Below, one piece after another: positions 47,161 through 56,132 of a stretch of 64,000 nt of DNA. Made by a program: the position numbers and the translations under genes. The notes under the pieces were generated by a model that saw only the letters and a list, made by a program, of their open reading frames with translations, had not been told where the DNA came from and searched no databases. The stretch's first letter is position 1. Every line of letters begins with the position of its first letter. Source of the DNA: an uncultured Polaromonas sp. (GTDB lineage Bacteria > Pseudomonadota > Gammaproteobacteria > Burkholderiales > Burkholderiaceae_C); assembly GCA_937863225.1 (NCBI GenBank), contig CALMEI010000011.1:46373-110372 (forward strand), in the 5' to 3' direction.

Positions 47161-48357
47161 TCAATTCTTTCGGCGCAATATGATCAGAGCCAGTACAAAC
47201 GTCAAGATTGCAAAAATAGTTAATCGCGTGGCATAGGGCGCAACGGCGATAACATCGCCCTGTCGCAACAGTACAGTCAATAAACCTTCTAAACCCCAAT
47301 TCATGGGCGATAGCTCTGCCAAATGCTGCATGAAAGTTGGCATGACAAATTTGGGTACCATGATGCCACCGATAGCTGCCATCAACACATTCAAAATAGG
47401 AACCACAGCGCCCGCCTGCGCTTGGGTCTGCACCAAGCAGGCGACCAGCAATGCCAATCCCACGGCAGCCAAGCTGATGGTGGCGATGACCAAAATCAGT
47501 GCTGACCAATGGATGCCTGCCAACTGCAACGCATCCGCTCCCAGCAAGGGCATCAACCATACACCCACTGTCAGCATCAGCACGGCTTGCAATGCGTTCA
47601 CACCCAGATAAGGGACGATTTTGGATAACAACAAAGTGCTGTCGGGCACGCCAAAGCTGTGCAGTCGTGCGGTGACACCATTTTCACGCTCTATCAACCA
47701 CAAGCCTGACATGGCCGACATGACAAAAAACATGCCAAACACCAACCAAGCTGGTACGTTTTGTTGAACCGATGTGGGTGTCATTTGCGCAGCGCTGCTG
47801 CGTTGAACGTCAACCAAATCAGGCAGTTTGGTTTCTGTGTCAGAAGTTGGAGTAGTTGCTGAGGTCTGAACCTGAGTAGCAATGATGGTCCGCAACGTTT
47901 GCACTTGTATGCCACTGACCAGCCCCGATAGTTGTGCCTGCAAACTGGCCAACATGGCTTTGTCCATGCTGGGTTCGACCAGCAGATGAATGCTAGCTTT
48001 GTTGTTGGCATTTGGTGCAATTTGGACTTGTGCCAGTGTCTCAGAGCTTTGGGCATCAATTTGAATCACATACTTCAATTTACCTGCAAGCAAATCTTTT
48101 TGCCAATCGATTGACAGTGCTTTGGCATCACCATGGTCTTTGCGCCATTTATCCAACAAAATGGTTGAAAGCAAGCCATCATCTTTGTTTTCAACAGCGT
48201 AGTTCAATGTTTTGGTAGGGGGGTTGTACACGTCTTTCAATGCCAGAGACATGATGACAATGAACAACACGGGCATTAATAAAAGCGCTGCCAATCCGTT
48301 CACATCTCTGAATAGAGCCAGCAGTTCCTTTTTCATTAAGGCGAGCAACAGTGTCAT
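47161..48357 (-). CDS. ABC-2 type transporter permease
   Basis: 398 residues. One N-terminal membrane helix (GLAALLLMPVLFIVIMSLAL), a large periplasmic loop (~50-215), then five membrane segments starting WLVFGMFFVMSAMSGLWLI, with ERENGVTARLHSFGVP, the coupling region of ABC-2 exporters. Works with the ATPase 1 bp upstream. I infer export of the lipid made by the surrounding synthases. Confidence 0.86.
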   Translation of the reverse strand: MTLLLALMKKELLALFRDVNGLAALLLMPVLFIVIMSLALKDVYNPPTKTLNYAVENKDDGLLSTILLDKWRKDHGDAKALSIDWQKDLLAGKLKYVIQIDAQSSETLAQVQIAPNANNKASIHLLVEPSMDKAMLASLQAQLSGLVSGIQVQTLRTIIATQVQTSATTPTSDTETKLPDLVDVQRSSAAQMTPTSVQQNVPAWLVFGMFFVMSAMSGLWLIERENGVTARLHSFGVPDSTLLLSKIVPYLGVNALQAVLMLTVGVWLMPLLGADALQLAGIHWSALILVIATISLAAVGLALLVACLVQTQAQAGAVVPILNVLMAAIGGIMVPKFVMPTFMQHLAELSPMNWGLEGLLTVLLRQGDVIAVAPYATRLTIFAILTFVLALIILRRKN

Positions 48358-48358
48358 T

Positions 48359-49306
48359 TCAGTCGTCCCTTAATTTGCGGTCGGTTAAAGTCATGAACAC
48401 GTGTTCCAGCGTTGCTCTGCCAACTTGGATATCTTGAATGGCCAGTTTACTGTTATCCAATGTGGTAAACACCTGGCTCAATGGTGTTTGTGGTCGTAAA
48501 CTCAAAATGTGGTGTGTACCGTCAGCTTGTAAACTGCCATATGCCAACAAGGCGGCGTAGCTGGCATGCGCGGGTGTGAAAAATGAAGCATCTTTCACTT
48601 GAAAACGAACCGTCATAGCACCTTGTTGAAGCAGGTTAGATAAAGTGTCGCAGCACAAAATTCGACCACGATCCAGAATGGCGACGCGATCGGCAATGGC
48701 TTCAATCTCTTCCATGTAGTGCGAGGTATAGATGATGGCTGCACCTTGACTGGCCAGGTGTTTAATCGCATCCAAAATAAAAGCCCGCGATTGGGGGTCG
48801 ACGCCAACGGTTGGTTCGTCAAACAAATACAAATCAGGTTGTGACAAAACGGCAATGGCCAAATTCAAGCGCCGTTTCAGCCCACCCGACAAATTCTGTG
48901 CCCGTGTGTCACTAAAGTGATTGAGTTGAGCAAAATCCAAACACGCCTGCACACGGTTTTGTTGCAAGTGAGAGGACAAATCACAAGCAGCAGCAAAACA
49001 TTTTAGATTTTCTAGAACGGTGAGCATGGGGTAAAAAGCATACTCTTGTGGGGCAACAGAAATGCGTGTTGGTGTATTGCGGTACACCTTTGCAAAAGGT
49101 TCGCCATCAATCAATATGTCGCCACTTTGAATAGAAAGATTTGCCGATAAATGTGATATCAAGGTCGTTTTGCCAGCACCATTGGGTCCGAGTAAGCCCA
49201 ATATTTGCCCACGTTGTGCGGACAATGAAACATCCGTCAGTGCCGCTTCTTTGGCGCCTTTGTACTGAAAACTGAGATGCGAAATGTGCAGCAAATCGGT
49301 TTTCAT
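48359..49306 (-). CDS. ABC transporter ATP-binding protein
   Basis: 315 residues. Walker A GLLGPNGAGKTTLISHL at ~37-50, signature LSGGLKRRLNLAIAVLSQ, Walker B DLYLFDEPTVGVDP, and a C-terminal extension of ~90 residues as in CcmA-type exporters. It pairs with the ABC-2 permease just downstream and lies 9 bp after the BtrH-type gene. Confidence 0.92.
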   Translation of the reverse strand: MKTDLLHISHLSFQYKGAKEAALTDVSLSAQRGQILGLLGPNGAGKTTLISHLSANLSIQSGDILIDGEPFAKVYRNTPTRISVAPQEYAFYPMLTVLENLKCFAAACDLSSHLQQNRVQACLDFAQLNHFSDTRAQNLSGGLKRRLNLAIAVLSQPDLYLFDEPTVGVDPQSRAFILDAIKHLASQGAAIIYTSHYMEEIEAIADRVAILDRGRILCCDTLSNLLQQGAMTVRFQVKDASFFTPAHASYAALLAYGSLQADGTHHILSLRPQTPLSQVFTTLDNSKLAIQDIQVGRATLEHVFMTLTDRKLRDD

Positions 49307-49315
49307 GGTGTGCGC

Positions 49316-50314
49316 TCAGACTGCCTTTGCCAATGACTTGAAAAACGCTTCTTCTGCATCAGCCTGATTTCTGAGTAAGTGTGCCAAATGTTTGGCATCC
49401 ATTGGTTCTCTGGCTTTGATCATGCGTGCCGTCGTTAATGCCATGGCACGCCACCCATCGCCAATTTCGATCAGCTGTTCGGCTGCATCGGCATAGCTTT
49501 TCTTGCCCACGCAATCAGCGGCTTCTTGCAAAAAAGAAGCGTAGATGAACCTAAAGCCTGCACCTCCTGTGCCAATTTCTTCTTGCATGCGCACCAAATG
49601 TCCCACAAATGCTGCGCTCTTGGGTGCAGCATTGGGTAAGCTTTCGATTTTTTTGGCCAGCAAGCGCATGCCACGCACACCAGCAATAGGCACAGGTGCG
49701 AGCATGCTGCGGCACGTTTTGGCGATGGCTTTGTTGACGGCCAGTGGATTAACTTCTGATTGTTGGGGCTGCGTTTTCAAGGTGTACAACAAGCCTTTAG
49801 GAGCCAGTACACCTTTGGCAAAGCGTGAGCGATTCAAATCGGCAGTAGCGCAACGCATGGGTGCTTCAAATACGGGATCGCTGATTAAATAGTCATTGTC
49901 TTCTTTGCCATATACCAATAAATTATGCGCATTGAAATGAAAACGCATCTCGGGTGGAAAATAAGGCAACCAATACACAGAAGTTTGCAATCCGACTACT
50001 TGGCCTTGCGCCAGCAATTCATCCAGTCGAGCTTGTCCTTTGTCGGGAGACGAAAAAGTTTCGAATTGAAAAGTGACACCCAATGGTTTGCTCAATCCTT
50101 TGATCAATGATTTGGGCGGTGATCGATACGCAATTAAAGGCAAGCCAGAGAGTTTGATGAATGGCAGGTATGCAAATGTCAGCCCAGATGACAAACCAAA
50201 TGCCATGCTTTCTGTAATGGGAAAGCCGTGGTGTCGCAACAAGCCAGAAGCGACACCACTTTCGCAATGCCCAGCATGTTGGTGCACAAATTCTGTATTG
50301 TTCTTGGTTTGCAT
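49316..50314 (-). CDS. BtrH N-terminal domain protein (peptidase-like acyltransferase)
   Basis: 332 residues. QHAGHCESGVASGLLRHHGF with Cys18 and ESMAFGLSSGLTFAYLPFIK form the BtrH-N (C39-peptidase-like) core; NAHNLLVYGKEDNDYLISDP supplies the His and Asp of a Cys-His-Asp set. The C-terminal ~130 residues correspond to DUF4872. BtrH in butirosin synthesis moves an acyl chain from ACP to an acceptor. Here I infer transfer of a chain from the operon's ACP, or release of it before export. Confidence 0.82.
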   Translation of the reverse strand: MQTKNNTEFVHQHAGHCESGVASGLLRHHGFPITESMAFGLSSGLTFAYLPFIKLSGLPLIAYRSPPKSLIKGLSKPLGVTFQFETFSSPDKGQARLDELLAQGQVVGLQTSVYWLPYFPPEMRFHFNAHNLLVYGKEDNDYLISDPVFEAPMRCATADLNRSRFAKGVLAPKGLLYTLKTQPQQSEVNPLAVNKAIAKTCRSMLAPVPIAGVRGMRLLAKKIESLPNAAPKSAAFVGHLVRMQEEIGTGGAGFRFIYASFLQEAADCVGKKSYADAAEQLIEIGDGWRAMALTTARMIKAREPMDAKHLAHLLRNQADAEEAFFKSLAKAV

Positions 50315-50347
50315 GAATGCCGGTTATTGGGTAAGGGGTGATCGCAA

Positions 50348-50746
50348 TCAGGTTGGAACGGATTGTAGTGTTTGAACGGAAAGTCCAAGCGCTTGCGCAT
50401 AGCGTGCCAATTTTTCTTGGGGCAATTGTTGAAAGTGTTTGGGCAACAAATGTCGTCTCACCTGCCAGCGCCAAAAACCACTGCTTTGTGCCAACAGTGC
50501 TTCATCCATTCGTTGGGTGTGCATCCAATAAGCCAGCGGCGAAACCAGCCCTTGTTTGACATCTTCTTTAGCTTGAAGTGACAATTGGTTCAAATGGTCC
50601 AAGGCTTGGGTGGTGACAATTTCTTCAACTTCCCAACCACTGCTGGCGGTGATGCACAAGCGACCTTGCGCATCTTTGGCATAAACCACCTTGCGTTGAC
50701 CATCCAGCGTGGTATTGCGCTCTTGCGGCACATCAACCATATCCAT
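50348..50746 (-). CDS. Conserved hypothetical protein of the darA/darB operon
   Basis: 132 residues from ATG 50746, which shares a base with the darB stop (TAATG) and has GGAGG 7 bp upstream. No signal peptide or membrane helix. The N-terminal part has short beta-like stretches (KVVYAKDAQGRLCITASSG), the C-terminal part is helical and basic (WRWQVRRHLLPKHFQQLPQE). I do not recognise a family. Its tight coupling to darB and the BtrH gene suggests a role specific to the operon. Confidence 0.72.
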   Translation of the reverse strand: MDMVDVPQERNTTLDGQRKVVYAKDAQGRLCITASSGWEVEEIVTTQALDHLNQLSLQAKEDVKQGLVSPLAYWMHTQRMDEALLAQSSGFWRWQVRRHLLPKHFQQLPQEKLARYAQALGLSVQTLQSVPT

Positions 50747-51879
50747 TAGCAAGCCTCCATGAAAACAAAGCCACTGGAAAAGCGGCCACTCTCAGGTATG
50801 AACATCAGTATTTTATGCCCGCGTTGTAAGCGCCCAGACTGAAACAACTCATCCAGCATGATATATGGCGCAGCTGCGCCTGTGTTACCTTTGCGAGTTA
50901 AATTGGTGAACCACCGTTCACGTGGAATCGGTAAACCGATGGATTGAAGACTGTCAAAAACAGGTTCTGAAAAATACATGGACGAAAAATGCGGCAAAAA
51001 CCAATCGATGTCATCCGTCTTTAAGTTGTACTTTTTAACCAGCGCTGATAATGGCTCAGTTAAGGTGGCGCGAACAATGTTAGCGTTGAGCAATTTAACG
51101 TCTTGCTTGATAGCGAAAATCGAATGCGCTTGTTGTTGCTCAGGCGTGAATGTGAGCCATCCCTGCAAATCGGTACTTTGCGCTGCCCTATCAGCGCCAG
51201 CATACATGCAAGCAGGTAATTCATGGGCTGCGGATGACAGACTGATCCAGTCTATACGCAATGACACAGCGTCGCGGTTGGGTTGATTTTCGAGTAATAA
51301 CGCGCCAGCACCATCGGACAACATCCAGCGTAAAAAATCTTTTTCAAAGGCAATTTCCGGACGCTTTTCCAAGGCTTTCACTTGATGCGCTACCTCGGCT
51401 TCAAAATGATGGGCGCGCATCATGGGCGAGACCAGCTCTGAGGCACACGCCACAGCTCTGTGCGCGCCACCACTGGCCACTGAAAGCCACGCGTGCTTCA
51501 AAGCAGCAATACCTGATAAACAAATGCCTGCGCACGAGACGACTTCTAGTCGTGGCCAGCCCAATTGACCATGCACCATGACGGCGTGGCTGGGCATCAA
51601 TTGGTCTGGCGTTGAGGTTCCGGCTGCTAAGACATCTATTTTTTCTGTCAAGCCTAAATTTTCAATGGCCCGCGATGTGAGCTGGGCATTGTTCATGGCA
51701 GCCAAACCTGTCGTTCGATCTATCGCATAGTGCCTGCTCTTGATGCCATTGCTGCGCAATACCAAAGCACGTGCTCGCGACGCTTTGTTGGCCACCATGC
51801 CAAGGACTGACTCCATCTCAACGTTGTCTACGGCTTCGAATGGCAAATAATGGGCGGTACGTGTGATGTAGACGGGCAT
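50746..51879 (-). CDS. Beta-ketoacyl-ACP synthase III, DarB-like
   Basis: 377 residues from ATG 51879 (MPVYITRTAHYLPFEAVDNV), 2 bp after the darA stop. The catalytic triad of FabH-type enzymes is complete: Cys116 in VVSCAGICLSG, His297 in FLPHFSS, Asn332 in RKGNTGAAAPY. In dialkylresorcinol synthesis DarB loads or extends one of the two acyl chains condensed with DarA. Operon position directly behind a DarA-like gene supports the assignment. Confidence 0.85.
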   Translation of the reverse strand: MPVYITRTAHYLPFEAVDNVEMESVLGMVANKASRARALVLRSNGIKSRHYAIDRTTGLAAMNNAQLTSRAIENLGLTEKIDVLAAGTSTPDQLMPSHAVMVHGQLGWPRLEVVSCAGICLSGIAALKHAWLSVASGGAHRAVACASELVSPMMRAHHFEAEVAHQVKALEKRPEIAFEKDFLRWMLSDGAGALLLENQPNRDAVSLRIDWISLSSAAHELPACMYAGADRAAQSTDLQGWLTFTPEQQQAHSIFAIKQDVKLLNANIVRATLTEPLSALVKKYNLKTDDIDWFLPHFSSMYFSEPVFDSLQSIGLPIPRERWFTNLTRKGNTGAAAPYIMLDELFQSGRLQRGHKILMFIPESGRFSSGFVFMEAC

Positions 51880-51881
51880 GG

Positions 51882-52844
51882 TCAAAATGTCTCTTTGAAT
51901 TCATCCATGCGGTGCGCGGCGCTACCTGAAGGTAACTCGAATGTCTCTTTTGCGGTTGCGAATTTATTTTTCATAAAAGGACGTAACAACATTTGCACGG
52001 TTAAGCTGATAGGCACGACGCAAATAATCAGCAAAATCAGAAACGCTGTGTACAAAGCCAGCATGGGTTTGCGCTGTGGCGCACCTGGTGGGCCAAGTTT
52101 GCTGATCCAACCGCCCCAAATGCGAAAACTGTGTGTGCCAGCACGCTCGCTGGCCAGCAAATGCGGGTTCGCATTGACTGCTTGCAAGCCTTGCAACATC
52201 GGCTTATCTGATTTCTCTTCATCATTTCGCAAAGCAGCGCAAAGTGCCAAACCAAAACGCCGTGTGCCGCGCACTTGTGATTCGGTCAAACCGGCTGCAG
52301 GCAAGCCCCAAAATGGTGTTTTCTTGCCAAACCACAGCCAGCGGGGTGTGGTGATCAGCGTCGCCAATGTGGAGTTAGGGTCGGTCAAGGCAATGTTGTC
52401 TGTTAAATGAGCGCCCACATCGTTCAGCAAAGATTGCATCTTCTCTTGGGCTTTGAACCACATGTTGCGGCACGCAATGACGGTGATGACGGGTTTGCCT
52501 TTCAATAATCGCTTGGCTTGATCGCTTTTTAAAAACGACATGACAGGAATGGATGGTGCCAGGTACCAAACTTGGTAAGGCAGTATCACCAAATCAAATT
52601 CGGCATCGTCGGCCAAGTCCAATGCTTGCATGGGGCAAGGATGCATCAATGCCGATTCAGGGAATGCATCCATGAACTCGAAAAATGGCCAAGGGTATGG
52701 AAAGGGTTTGACAGGTGTCAGTTGCTGGACATTGACTTGAATGGCACGATCAGCTTGCAAAGGGGCAATGATTTGCCGAACAACATCGGAGAGTTGCCCA
52801 GTTTGCGAATAAAGCAATACCAAAACGCGTTTAGGCGGTGTCAT
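51882..52844 (-). CDS. Dialkylresorcinol condensing enzyme, DarA-like
   Basis: 320 residues. Flavodoxin-like N-terminus VLVLLYSQTGQLSDVVRQI, then VILPYQVWYLAPSIPVMSFL, VITVIACRNMWFKAQEKM and FWGLPAAGLTESQVRGTRRF, which match the DarA-type family as I remember it. In bacteria that make dialkylresorcinols, DarA joins two beta-ketoacyl units into a cyclohexanedione. A hydrophobic segment near the C-terminus (LALYTAFLILLIICVVPISL) could anchor it in the membrane. First gene of the minus-strand operon. No DarC aromatase gene follows. Confidence 0.83.
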   Translation of the reverse strand: MTPPKRVLVLLYSQTGQLSDVVRQIIAPLQADRAIQVNVQQLTPVKPFPYPWPFFEFMDAFPESALMHPCPMQALDLADDAEFDLVILPYQVWYLAPSIPVMSFLKSDQAKRLLKGKPVITVIACRNMWFKAQEKMQSLLNDVGAHLTDNIALTDPNSTLATLITTPRWLWFGKKTPFWGLPAAGLTESQVRGTRRFGLALCAALRNDEEKSDKPMLQGLQAVNANPHLLASERAGTHSFRIWGGWISKLGPPGAPQRKPMLALYTAFLILLIICVVPISLTVQMLLRPFMKNKFATAKETFELPSGSAAHRMDEFKETF

Positions 52845-53007
52845 GTTGTTGTCGAAAAGTCTCTTAGATATGGTTTTTGTAAACGTAGCGCACGTATGAC
52901 GAACCGCTGAAAATCGTCACCAGAAAAGTGATGATTTATTCTACTATGAACCATTCAGTCTGAACGTTTTTAGTGGTACCGCTGCAGAGGTATTGGCAGA
53001 AAAACGC

Positions 53008-53013
53008 TATAAT
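53008..53013 (+). promoter_or_regulatory. -10 element for tRNA-Met
   Basis: A perfect TATAAT lies 16 bp before the tRNA-Met 5' end. No good -35 hexamer sits 17 bp upstream; TTGGCA at 52993-52998 is too close. Confidence 0.5.
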
Positions 53014-53023
53014 GCAAGACTTC

Positions 53024-53100
53024 GGTGGTATAGCTCAGTTGGTTAGAGCGCAGCATTCATAATGCTGAAGTCGGTGGTTCAAATCCACCTACCACCACCA
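53024..53100 (+). tRNA. tRNA-Met (CAT), elongator
   Basis: 77 nt with encoded CCA. The acceptor stem GGTGGTA/TACCACC is fully paired (no initiator C1-A72 mismatch) and the anticodon loop is TTCATAA. A CAT anticodon could also be tRNA-Ile2 read through lysidine, but the D arm and overall sequence look more like elongator tRNA-Met. Confidence 0.88.
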
Positions 53101-53139
53101 TTTCAGCCTCTGGACAGATACCACGATTTGCTGCAAACC

Positions 53140-53526
53140 ATGACTAAATCCCCCATTAAAGCATCTTACATTTTCTCTGTTTTCGCTATTATTTTGATAG
53201 CAGCAGAGGCAGTAAATACGCCGGCTAGAGGCTTATTTGTTGTAAATTCTCAAGCGCAAACAATGCGCAATTTCCCATTGTCCGCTTTGCGTGGCAACAT
53301 CATCTTTAAAGCGCCACCTGAAATCGTGATAGATGGCAAATCTGAGCGCTTGTCGCCAGGGGCGCGCATCAAGGATGCGCAAAATTTGCTGGTGCTGACG
53401 GCCGCTTTGGCAGGGAAAGAGTTTGTGGTGAATTACAAACGCGAAAACATTGGCGGCATGGTCAGTGAAGTGTGGATTTTGACCGCTGAAGAGGCCAAGA
53501 TCGAACGCAAAAATCCAGCCCAATGA
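53140..53526 (+). CDS. Small exported protein of unknown function before miaB
   Basis: 128 residues from ATG 53140, placed after the tRNA so that the tRNA is not read. The N-terminus is a signal peptide or anchor ([18 protein letters not shown]). The rest ([20 protein letters not shown] ... [20 protein letters not shown] ... [19 protein letters not shown]) is beta-rich. No family recognised. Codons 15-31 are copy F of the 51-bp repeat. Its stop overlaps the miaB ATG (ATGA), so the two are coupled. Confidence 0.72.
   Translation: MTKSPIKASYIFSVFAIILIAAEAVNTPARGLFVVNSQAQTMRNFPLSALRGNIIFKAPPEIVIDGKSERLSPGARIKDAQNLLVLTAALAGKEFVVNYKRENIGGMVSEVWILTAEEAKIERKNPAQ
53182..53232 (-). repeat. 51-bp dispersed repeat, copy F, inside the exported-protein gene
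   Basis: Minus-orientation copy in frame at codons 15-31 of the small exported protein; it encodes [17 protein letters not shown]. It has the same codon offset and phase as copy G in the DsbD-like gene, although the host proteins are otherwise unrelated. Confidence 0.75.
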
Positions 53527-54887
53527 GTTCCACAAAGACGACAGACGTGACAGTCTCTAAAAAAGTTTTCATCAAAACCTTTGGCTGCCAAATGAACGAG
53601 TATGACTCGGACAAAATGGTGGATGTCTTGCATGTAGCAGACGGCTACGAAGCCACACAAAACATCGACGAAGCCGATTTGATTCTGTTCAACACCTGCT
53701 CGGTGCGCGAAAAAGCGCAAGAAAAAGTGTTCAGCGATTTGGGGCGAATCAAGCATTTGAAAGCCAAAGGCGTGAAGATTGGCGTAGGCGGATGCGTTGC
53801 CAGCCAAGAGGGTGCTGCAATCATTGCGCGTGCGCCTTTTGTTGATGTGGTATTTGGGCCGCAAACTTTACACAGATTGCCTGAGTTGCTGCGAAATCGA
53901 GAGCAACAATTCAAACCGCAAGTAGATATTAGTTTTCCCGAAATTGAAAAATTTGACCACTTGCCACCAGCGAAAAACAATGGTGCCAGCGCTTTTGTGA
54001 GCATCATGGAGGGGTGCTCGAAATACTGCAGTTACTGTGTGGTGCCTTACACACGCGGCGAGGAGGTTTCTCGCCCGTTTGAAGATGTGTTGGTAGAGGT
54101 GGCGGGTTTGGCCGATCAGGGCGTGAAAGAAGTTAATTTGTTGGGCCAAAACGTCAATGCCTACCGCGGCAAGATGGGTGATACCAATGAGATGGCTGAT
54201 TTCGCCACTTTGTTGGATTATGTGTCCGACATTCCCGGCATAGAACGCATTCGCTACACCACCAGTCACCCCAACGAGTTTTCGCAAAGTTTGATCGATG
54301 CCTACGCACGATTGCCCAAATTGGTTGACCACCTGCATTTGCCTGTGCAACACGGCTCAGACCGCATTTTGAGTGCCATGAAGCGTGGCTATACCGCATT
54401 GGAGTACAAAAGCACCATTCGCAAATTACGGGCGATTCGTCCCAATATGGTGCTCTCTAGTGACTTTATCGTGGGGTTTCCGGGTGAAACCGACGACGAT
54501 TTTCAAAAAATGATGAAACTCATTGACGATGTGGGTTTTGATACATCATTCAGCTTCATTTACAGCCCACGCCCGGGCACACCTGCTGCCGCCTTAGAAG
54601 ATACATTGCCGCACGCGGTGAAATTGGCGCGATTGCAGCATTTGCAATCAACGATTGATGCCAATGTGGTGAAAATTTCAGCCAGCCGTTTGCACACCGT
54701 CCAACGCGTTTTGGTTGAAGGCCCAGCACGCAAAACTCCCCATGCCTTGTTTGGCCGCACCGAATGCAACCGTGCAGTGGTGTTCAAAGGGTCAGATGCA
54801 TTAATTGGGCAAATGGTCGATGTTCATATCACCGATGCACCACAGCGTTTGCTGCGTGGTGATGTTGTTGAATCTAATCAACGATGA
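53523..54887 (+). CDS. miaB: tRNA-2-methylthio-N6-dimethylallyladenosine synthase
   Basis: 454 residues. N-terminal MTTase domain ([15 protein letters not shown] with the first cluster Cys, [20 protein letters not shown]), radical-SAM motif CSKYCSYC at ~160, and a C-terminal TRAM domain. Adds methylthio to A37 of tRNAs that read UNN codons. Two 4-bp overlaps couple it to the exported protein before it and the hydroxylase after it. Confidence 0.96.
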   Translation: MSSTKTTDVTVSKKVFIKTFGCQMNEYDSDKMVDVLHVADGYEATQNIDEADLILFNTCSVREKAQEKVFSDLGRIKHLKAKGVKIGVGGCVASQEGAAIIARAPFVDVVFGPQTLHRLPELLRNREQQFKPQVDISFPEIEKFDHLPPAKNNGASAFVSIMEGCSKYCSYCVVPYTRGEEVSRPFEDVLVEVAGLADQGVKEVNLLGQNVNAYRGKMGDTNEMADFATLLDYVSDIPGIERIRYTTSHPNEFSQSLIDAYARLPKLVDHLHLPVQHGSDRILSAMKRGYTALEYKSTIRKLRAIRPNMVLSSDFIVGFPGETDDDFQKMMKLIDDVGFDTSFSFIYSPRPGTPAAALEDTLPHAVKLARLQHLQSTIDANVVKISASRLHTVQRVLVEGPARKTPHALFGRTECNRAVVFKGSDALIGQMVDVHITDAPQRLLRGDVVESNQR

Positions 54888-56062
54888 CTAAAAAAGTCAA
54901 TCAGCAATACGATGTCTGTATACATGGCGCGGGTATCGTGGGCCGCACATTGGCATTGCTGTTGGCCAAAGACGGATTTCGGGTCGCATTGGTTGATCAA
55001 ACATCGCAGCACAGTAATAACAAGAAAGATGTCAGAGCCTATGCCTTGAATGTGGCTTCAAAAACGCTTCTGGAGACATTGCGTGTATGGCCTGAAGCTT
55101 CACAGGCAACACCTGTGTTGGGTATGCAAGTGCATGGCGACGCCAGTGGTGCTGTCAACTTTCACAGCGGTGAACAAGGCGCACAAGCCTTGGCATGGAT
55201 TGTTGATGTACCCGCCTTAGAATTTAATTTGGCACAAGCCATTCAATTTCAACCCATGGTTGATACCGTGGGTGCAATAGATGATGCCAAAATTCAGACC
55301 CAATTAACGGTGATTTGTGAAGGCAAACACAGCGTTACACGGGACAAATTAGCCATTGAATTTGAAGTCACACCGTATCACCAGCATGCTGTGGCCGCAC
55401 GTTTGAGAACCCACTTGTCGCATGCTGGTATTGCAAAGCAGTGGTTTAAAAATGGCGAAATATTGGCTTTTTTGCCACTTTCACAGGATAGTCAAACTGG
55501 TAGCCATGAAAAAATAGAACAAACTGCAGGGAACTATGTCGCATTGGTGTGGTCTGTCAACCCAATGCAGGCACAATCGTTGCTCGCTTTAGACGAAGCC
55601 GCCTTTGCATTGGCAGTGAGTGAGGCCAGCGGCGGTGATTTGGGCGAATTGCAATTGTGCAGCGAGCGGGTTGCTTGGCCATTGCAGTTGTCCAACGCCA
55701 AACATTGGGTGGGTCAGCATGCCACTTTGGGCGCATGGGTTTTAGCTGGTGATGCGGCACATACGGTCCATCCATTGTCAGGGCAAGGACTGAATCTCGG
55801 TTTGGGCGATGTGGCCGAACTGGCCAAGGTATTGAGGCAACGTGAAGCTTGGCGCAAACTGAGTGATCAGAAATTATTAAGACGGTATGAACGTGTGCGT
55901 AAATGGGAATTTTTGACAGTGAGTTCGGTCACAGATGGTTTGCAACAATTGTTTGCGCGACCAGAACCTGTGGCTGAAATGGTCAGAAACTGGGGTATGC
56001 AAGGGTTTCAAAAGAGCGGCATGGTCAAACGCTGGATAGCAAAAAGAGCCATGGGGTTGTAA
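54884..56062 (+). CDS. FAD-dependent monooxygenase of the UbiH/UbiF family
   Basis: 392 residues. FAD-binding [20 protein letters not shown] at the N-terminus, and the second FAD motif [20 protein letters not shown] near residue 290. The middle is shorter and less conserved than E. coli UbiH. Probably hydroxylates the ubiquinone ring; which position (C1, C5 or C6) cannot be told from motifs. Coupled to miaB by ATGA overlap; dsbC follows 70 bp later. Confidence 0.85.
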   Translation: MTKKVNQQYDVCIHGAGIVGRTLALLLAKDGFRVALVDQTSQHSNNKKDVRAYALNVASKTLLETLRVWPEASQATPVLGMQVHGDASGAVNFHSGEQGAQALAWIVDVPALEFNLAQAIQFQPMVDTVGAIDDAKIQTQLTVICEGKHSVTRDKLAIEFEVTPYHQHAVAARLRTHLSHAGIAKQWFKNGEILAFLPLSQDSQTGSHEKIEQTAGNYVALVWSVNPMQAQSLLALDEAAFALAVSEASGGDLGELQLCSERVAWPLQLSNAKHWVGQHATLGAWVLAGDAAHTVHPLSGQGLNLGLGDVAELAKVLRQREAWRKLSDQKLLRRYERVRKWEFLTVSSVTDGLQQLFARPEPVAEMVRNWGMQGFQKSGMVKRWIAKRAMGL

Positions 56063-56132
56063 GGATTTGATCGATTGATATGTCAATATGAATCGACAAA
56101 ATAAGTCACTTCAAAATGGGAGTTGGAATTGT

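Noticed and set aside
53024..53100. tRNA-Met as an integration (att) site for a mobile island covering the darA operon
   Set aside because: No direct repeat of the tRNA 3' end and no integrase is visible near the operon.
53062..53139. Upstream extension of the small exported protein
   Set aside because: The first codons would lie inside the tRNA-Met gene; the ATG at 53140 gives a plausible signal peptide instead.
53433..54353. Open frames of 143 and 161 residues antisense to miaB
   Set aside because: Shadows of the conserved miaB gene; His/Gln-rich, low-complexity translation.
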